Shown here: in pieces, positions 61,835-64,000 of the stretch
Layout: every line of letters begins with the position of its first letter
Position numbering within the stretch: position 1 is the stretch's first letter
Source: CAVRTM01 sp963696105
GTDB lineage: Bacteria; Actinomycetota; Actinomycetes; Actinomycetales; Dermatophilaceae
DNA length: 64,000 bases
Assembly: GCA_963696105.1 (NCBI GenBank)
Contig: CAVOIP010000003.1
Coordinates: 248,001 to 312,000 of the forward strand
Direction: 5' to 3'
Program-made: the position numbers and the translations under genes
Notes under the pieces: model-generated
Told to the model about the DNA's origin: nothing
Databases searched by the model: none
What the model saw: the letters and a program-made list of their open reading frames with translations, nothing else

Positions 61835-63247
61835 TCACACGTTCACCTTCGCGTCAGCGGACTGCGCGTAGGTCTTGAGCCGTTCGGCGGCGTTGTCCCC
61901 GCCGTAGATGTCCTGCAGCGCGACGGCCCAGTCCTGGGTGGTCTGGAAGAAGGACGTCTGCGGCGTGAACTGGATCTTCGAGGAGCCGATGACCTTCTCG
62001 AAGGTCTCGAGGTAGCCGGGGAAGGCGCTCAGGGTGTCCTTGAACGGCCCGTCGAAGACCGACTTGCGGGTCGGGTCGGCGAAGGCGCCCTTGACCGCCT
62101 TGGCCATCGCCTCCTTGCCGGTGGCCCACTGGATGAACAGCCAGGCCGCCTGCTTGTGCTTCGACGCGGCGTTCATGGCCAGCGACCAGGTCCACAGGTT
62201 GGTCTTGTAGTTGCCGTCCGGCCCGGCCGGCCCGGGGTGCCAGGCGAGGTGCCCGGCCTCCTTGCTGGCACCCTTCTTGTTCTTGGGGTACGTGGCCGAG
62301 TCGGCGTCGTACACCATCATGGCGTTGCCGTTGCCCAGGTCCCGGGTGCAGTCGGGGTACTCGTACGTCGTCCAGGAGGCCGGCCCGGCCTTGCGGGCCA
62401 GCTCCACCCACTCCTTCTGGAACTGGATCGCCGTGTCGGTGGCCATCTGCGGGACCAGCTTGCCGCCCTGGATCAGGTAGTCCTTGCCGCCCATGCGGGA
62501 GTACTGCGTGATGAAACCGGGGTGAATCGTGGCCCACGACTTCGAGCCACGGAACGCGACGCCGTACCGGCCGGCGCTGCGGTCGGTGAGGTCGATCGCC
62601 AGCTGCTGGAAGTTCTCCCAGGTGTCGGCCGGCTTGATGCCCTTGGCGTCGAAGTAGGCCTTGTTGTACGCGACGACGTTGTTCTCGAATCCCCACGGGA
62701 TGGCCCACTGGCCGCCGGTGCCCAGCGGGCTGCCGACCTTGAAGTCCCACGAGGTGGAGGTCCGCAGCCCCTGGTAGATGTCCTCGAAGTCGTACTCCTG
62801 GCTGGTGGCCGAGGCGTTGTGGATCCAGGGCCGCAGGTCCTCCATCCAGCCGGGCGGGCCGTACTGCCAGATGAAGTAGGCACCGGTCATGAACACGTCG
62901 TGCGAACCGGAGCCGCCGGCCAGCTCGGTGTTGAGCTTGGTGAAGTAGGCACCTTCCGGCACGAGGTCGGCGACGACCTGGATCCCGGTCTTGTCGGTGA
63001 ACTCCTTCAGCAGCGGCTGGAAGCTCTGCTGGTAGGGGTGCGGCGTCTGCAGGATCCGGACCGTCTGCCCCTTGGCCGCCTTCCAGTCGAAGGAGCCGGA
63101 CACCTCCGCCGCGCCGTTCGCGTGCCGCACTCCGCCGCCCACACCGCACGCCGCCAGCGAGGGGAACGCCGTCGCGCCCAGGCCGGCGAGGCCCGCCGCC
63201 TTGAGCAGGTCGCGACGCGACCAGCCCGGCGCCGGAGCCGGGGTCAC
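61835..63247 (-). CDS. Extracellular sugar/polyol-binding lipoprotein, Tat-exported
   Basis: 470-residue family 1 extracellular solute-binding protein. The N-terminus WSRRDLLKAAGLAGLGA has a twin-arginine motif, and SLAACG forms a lipobox, so it is probably a Tat-exported lipoprotein. The mature part has alternating lobes (GQTVRILQTPHPYQQSFQPL, WAIPWGFENNVVAYNKAYFD, NLWTWSLAMNAASKHKQAAW). GTG 63247 overlaps the dehydrogenase stop (GTGA). It supplies substrate to the two permeases downstream. Confidence 0.9.
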   Translation of the reverse strand: MTPAPAPGWSRRDLLKAAGLAGLGATAFPSLAACGVGGGVRHANGAAEVSGSFDWKAAKGQTVRILQTPHPYQQSFQPLLKEFTDKTGIQVVADLVPEGAYFTKLNTELAGGSGSHDVFMTGAYFIWQYGPPGWMEDLRPWIHNASATSQEYDFEDIYQGLRTSTSWDFKVGSPLGTGGQWAIPWGFENNVVAYNKAYFDAKGIKPADTWENFQQLAIDLTDRSAGRYGVAFRGSKSWATIHPGFITQYSRMGGKDYLIQGGKLVPQMATDTAIQFQKEWVELARKAGPASWTTYEYPDCTRDLGNGNAMMVYDADSATYPKNKKGASKEAGHLAWHPGPAGPDGNYKTNLWTWSLAMNAASKHKQAAWLFIQWATGKEAMAKAVKGAFADPTRKSVFDGPFKDTLSAFPGYLETFEKVIGSSKIQFTPQTSFFQTTQDWAVALQDIYGGDNAAERLKTYAQSADAKVNV

Positions 63248-64000
63248 GACCGGCTCCCCTCCGGCTCGCCTGGAATGAGGCTGACCTTGATCGACTCCTT
63301 GCCCGAGGCGACGAGGTCCAGCCCCTTCTGGAACTCCGACAGCGGCAGCTGGTGGGTGCAGATGTCGTCCAGCGGAAGCCGGCCGGCCTCGATGAGCCGG
63401 ATGGCGGCGGGCCAGCAGTTGGGGCCGAGGTGCGCGCCGAGGACGTCGAGCTCCTTGTCGTCGCTGATGATGCTCCAGTCGACCGCCACGTCCTCCTTGA
63501 AGACCGAGTACTCCACGAACCGGCCTAGCTTGCGCAGCACGTTGAGGCCCTGGAGGACGGCCGAGGGGTGCCCGGTGCCCTCCATGTAGACGTCCGCGCC
63601 GTAGCCGTCGGTCATCTCCTTGACCCGTGCGACGACGTCCTCCTCGGCGATGTCGAGGGTCACTGTCGCGCCGGTCCGGCGGGCCAGCTCCAGCTTGCGG
63701 GGGTCCATGTCGAGGGCCACGATCTCGGCCGGGAACTTGGCCGCCGCCCCGGCGATCATGCCCAGGCCGATCGGGCCGCAGCCGGCGATGACCACGACGT
63801 CCGAGAAGGTGATCTGGGCCCGCTCCACCGCGTGCAGGGCGCACGACAGCGGCTCGGCGAAGGCCGCGTGCGCCGGCGGGATGTCCTTGCTGATGGTGTG
63901 CACGAGGGAGTCGGTGCTGAGCACCATGTACTCCTCCATGCCGCCGGGGTTCGCGCGCTTGAAGCCGTACATGTTGTGCACCGCGCACATGTGGTAGTTC
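63244..64000 (-). CDS. Zinc-dependent polyol dehydrogenase (MDR family), 5' end outside window
   Basis: The C-terminal ~250 residues of a medium-chain dehydrogenase are present; the N-terminal catalytic-zinc part lies beyond the right edge. Visible are HAAFAEPLSCALHAVERAQI (the Glu-Pro-Leu zinc-region motif), the Rossmann motif VVIAGCGPIGLGMIAGAAAK and acidic cofactor residue in VALDMDPRKLELARR, which suggests NAD+. The sequence has the look of erythritol/L-threitol or sorbitol-type dehydrogenases. Its coupling to a sugar importer and a DhaKL kinase supports oxidation of a short polyol to a ketose. The exact substrate is inference. Confidence 0.85.
   Translation of the reverse strand, partial: NYHMCAVHNMYGFKRANPGGMEEYMVLSTDSLVHTISKDIPPAHAAFAEPLSCALHAVERAQITFSDVVVIAGCGPIGLGMIAGAAAKFPAEIVALDMDPRKLELARRTGATVTLDIAEEDVVARVKEMTDGYGADVYMEGTGHPSAVLQGLNVLRKLGRFVEYSVFKEDVAVDWSIISDDKELDVLGAHLGPNCWPAAIRLIEAGRLPLDDICTHQLPLSEFQKGLDLVASGKESIKVSLIPGEPEGSRS

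Overview
High-GC actinobacterial chromosome. The evidence is a complete Pup-proteasome system, the mycothiol ligase MshC, an F420-type LLM oxidoreductase, a 13E12-type HNH gene and many TAnnnT boxes lying 6-7 nt before start codons (leaderless promoters). Nothing in the window fixes the genus. Gene order from the left edge to about 52.6 kb follows, with insertions, the block known in Mycobacterium tuberculosis as roughly Rv2090-Rv2141 (5'-3' exonuclease, helY, tatC, tatA, pafC, pafB, pafA, prcA, prcB, pup, dop, mpa, trmI, RecB-like nuclease, metH, PAC2, mshC, DUF3090 trio, uppP, dipeptidase). That comparison is from memory, not from a search.

Layout. 1-8.2 kb: exonuclease (5' end outside the window), HelY helicase, lipid kinase, TatC/TatA, small membrane protein, PafC/PafB. 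8.2-18 kb: DUF3866 protein, small unknown protein, two FKBP isomerases (one a tandem-domain lipoprotein), PafA, an epimerase and a heterodimeric ABC exporter, followed by a 32-bp tandem repeat. 18-29.4 kb: NmrA-like reductase, prcA-prcB-pup operon, dop, esterase, NUDIX, DUF3054, ARC ATPase, TrmI, M50/CBS protease and RecB-like nuclease. The last four are broken by many small indels that look like sequence errors. 29.5-36 kb: an accessory stretch with an SOS-boxed DUF222/HNH gene, an EVE-like protein carrying 13-residue repeats, and an aminotransferase + MmsA pair divergent from a MocR/PdxR regulator. 36-53 kb: MetH, PAC2, MshC, a kinase/DUF3090/phosphatase trio, CorA, CPBP protease, epimerase, UppP, LLM oxidoreductase, aldo-keto reductase, small proteins, M20 peptidase and tRNA-Leu(GAG). 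53.3-55.4 kb: TRIC-like channel and M20 amidohydrolase. 55.4-64 kb: one minus-strand operon encoding a Zn-dependent polyol dehydrogenase (5' end outside the window), a Tat lipoprotein sugar-binding protein, two permeases, two MalK-type ATPases, a DhaK-DhaL fusion kinase and an RpiB-like isomerase.

How the genes work together. Dop converts the Gln-ending Pup to the Glu form, PafA ligates it to substrates, ARC unfolds the tagged proteins and PrcA/PrcB degrade them; PafB/PafC are the linked WYL regulators. The right-hand operon reads as uptake, oxidation to a ketose, phosphorylation and isomerisation of a short polyol. A tetritol (threitol/erythritol) route is the best inference. The MocR regulator sits over two divergent promoters with a clear inverted repeat, suggesting control of a beta-alanine-type route (transaminase + CoA-acylating semialdehyde dehydrogenase).

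Sequence quality. Frameshifts cluster at about 50-330 and 25.44-29.43 kb, plus single indels near 3516, 8866 and 29.82 kb. The remaining ~55 kb contains long intact genes, so these are best read as local sequence errors rather than gene decay.
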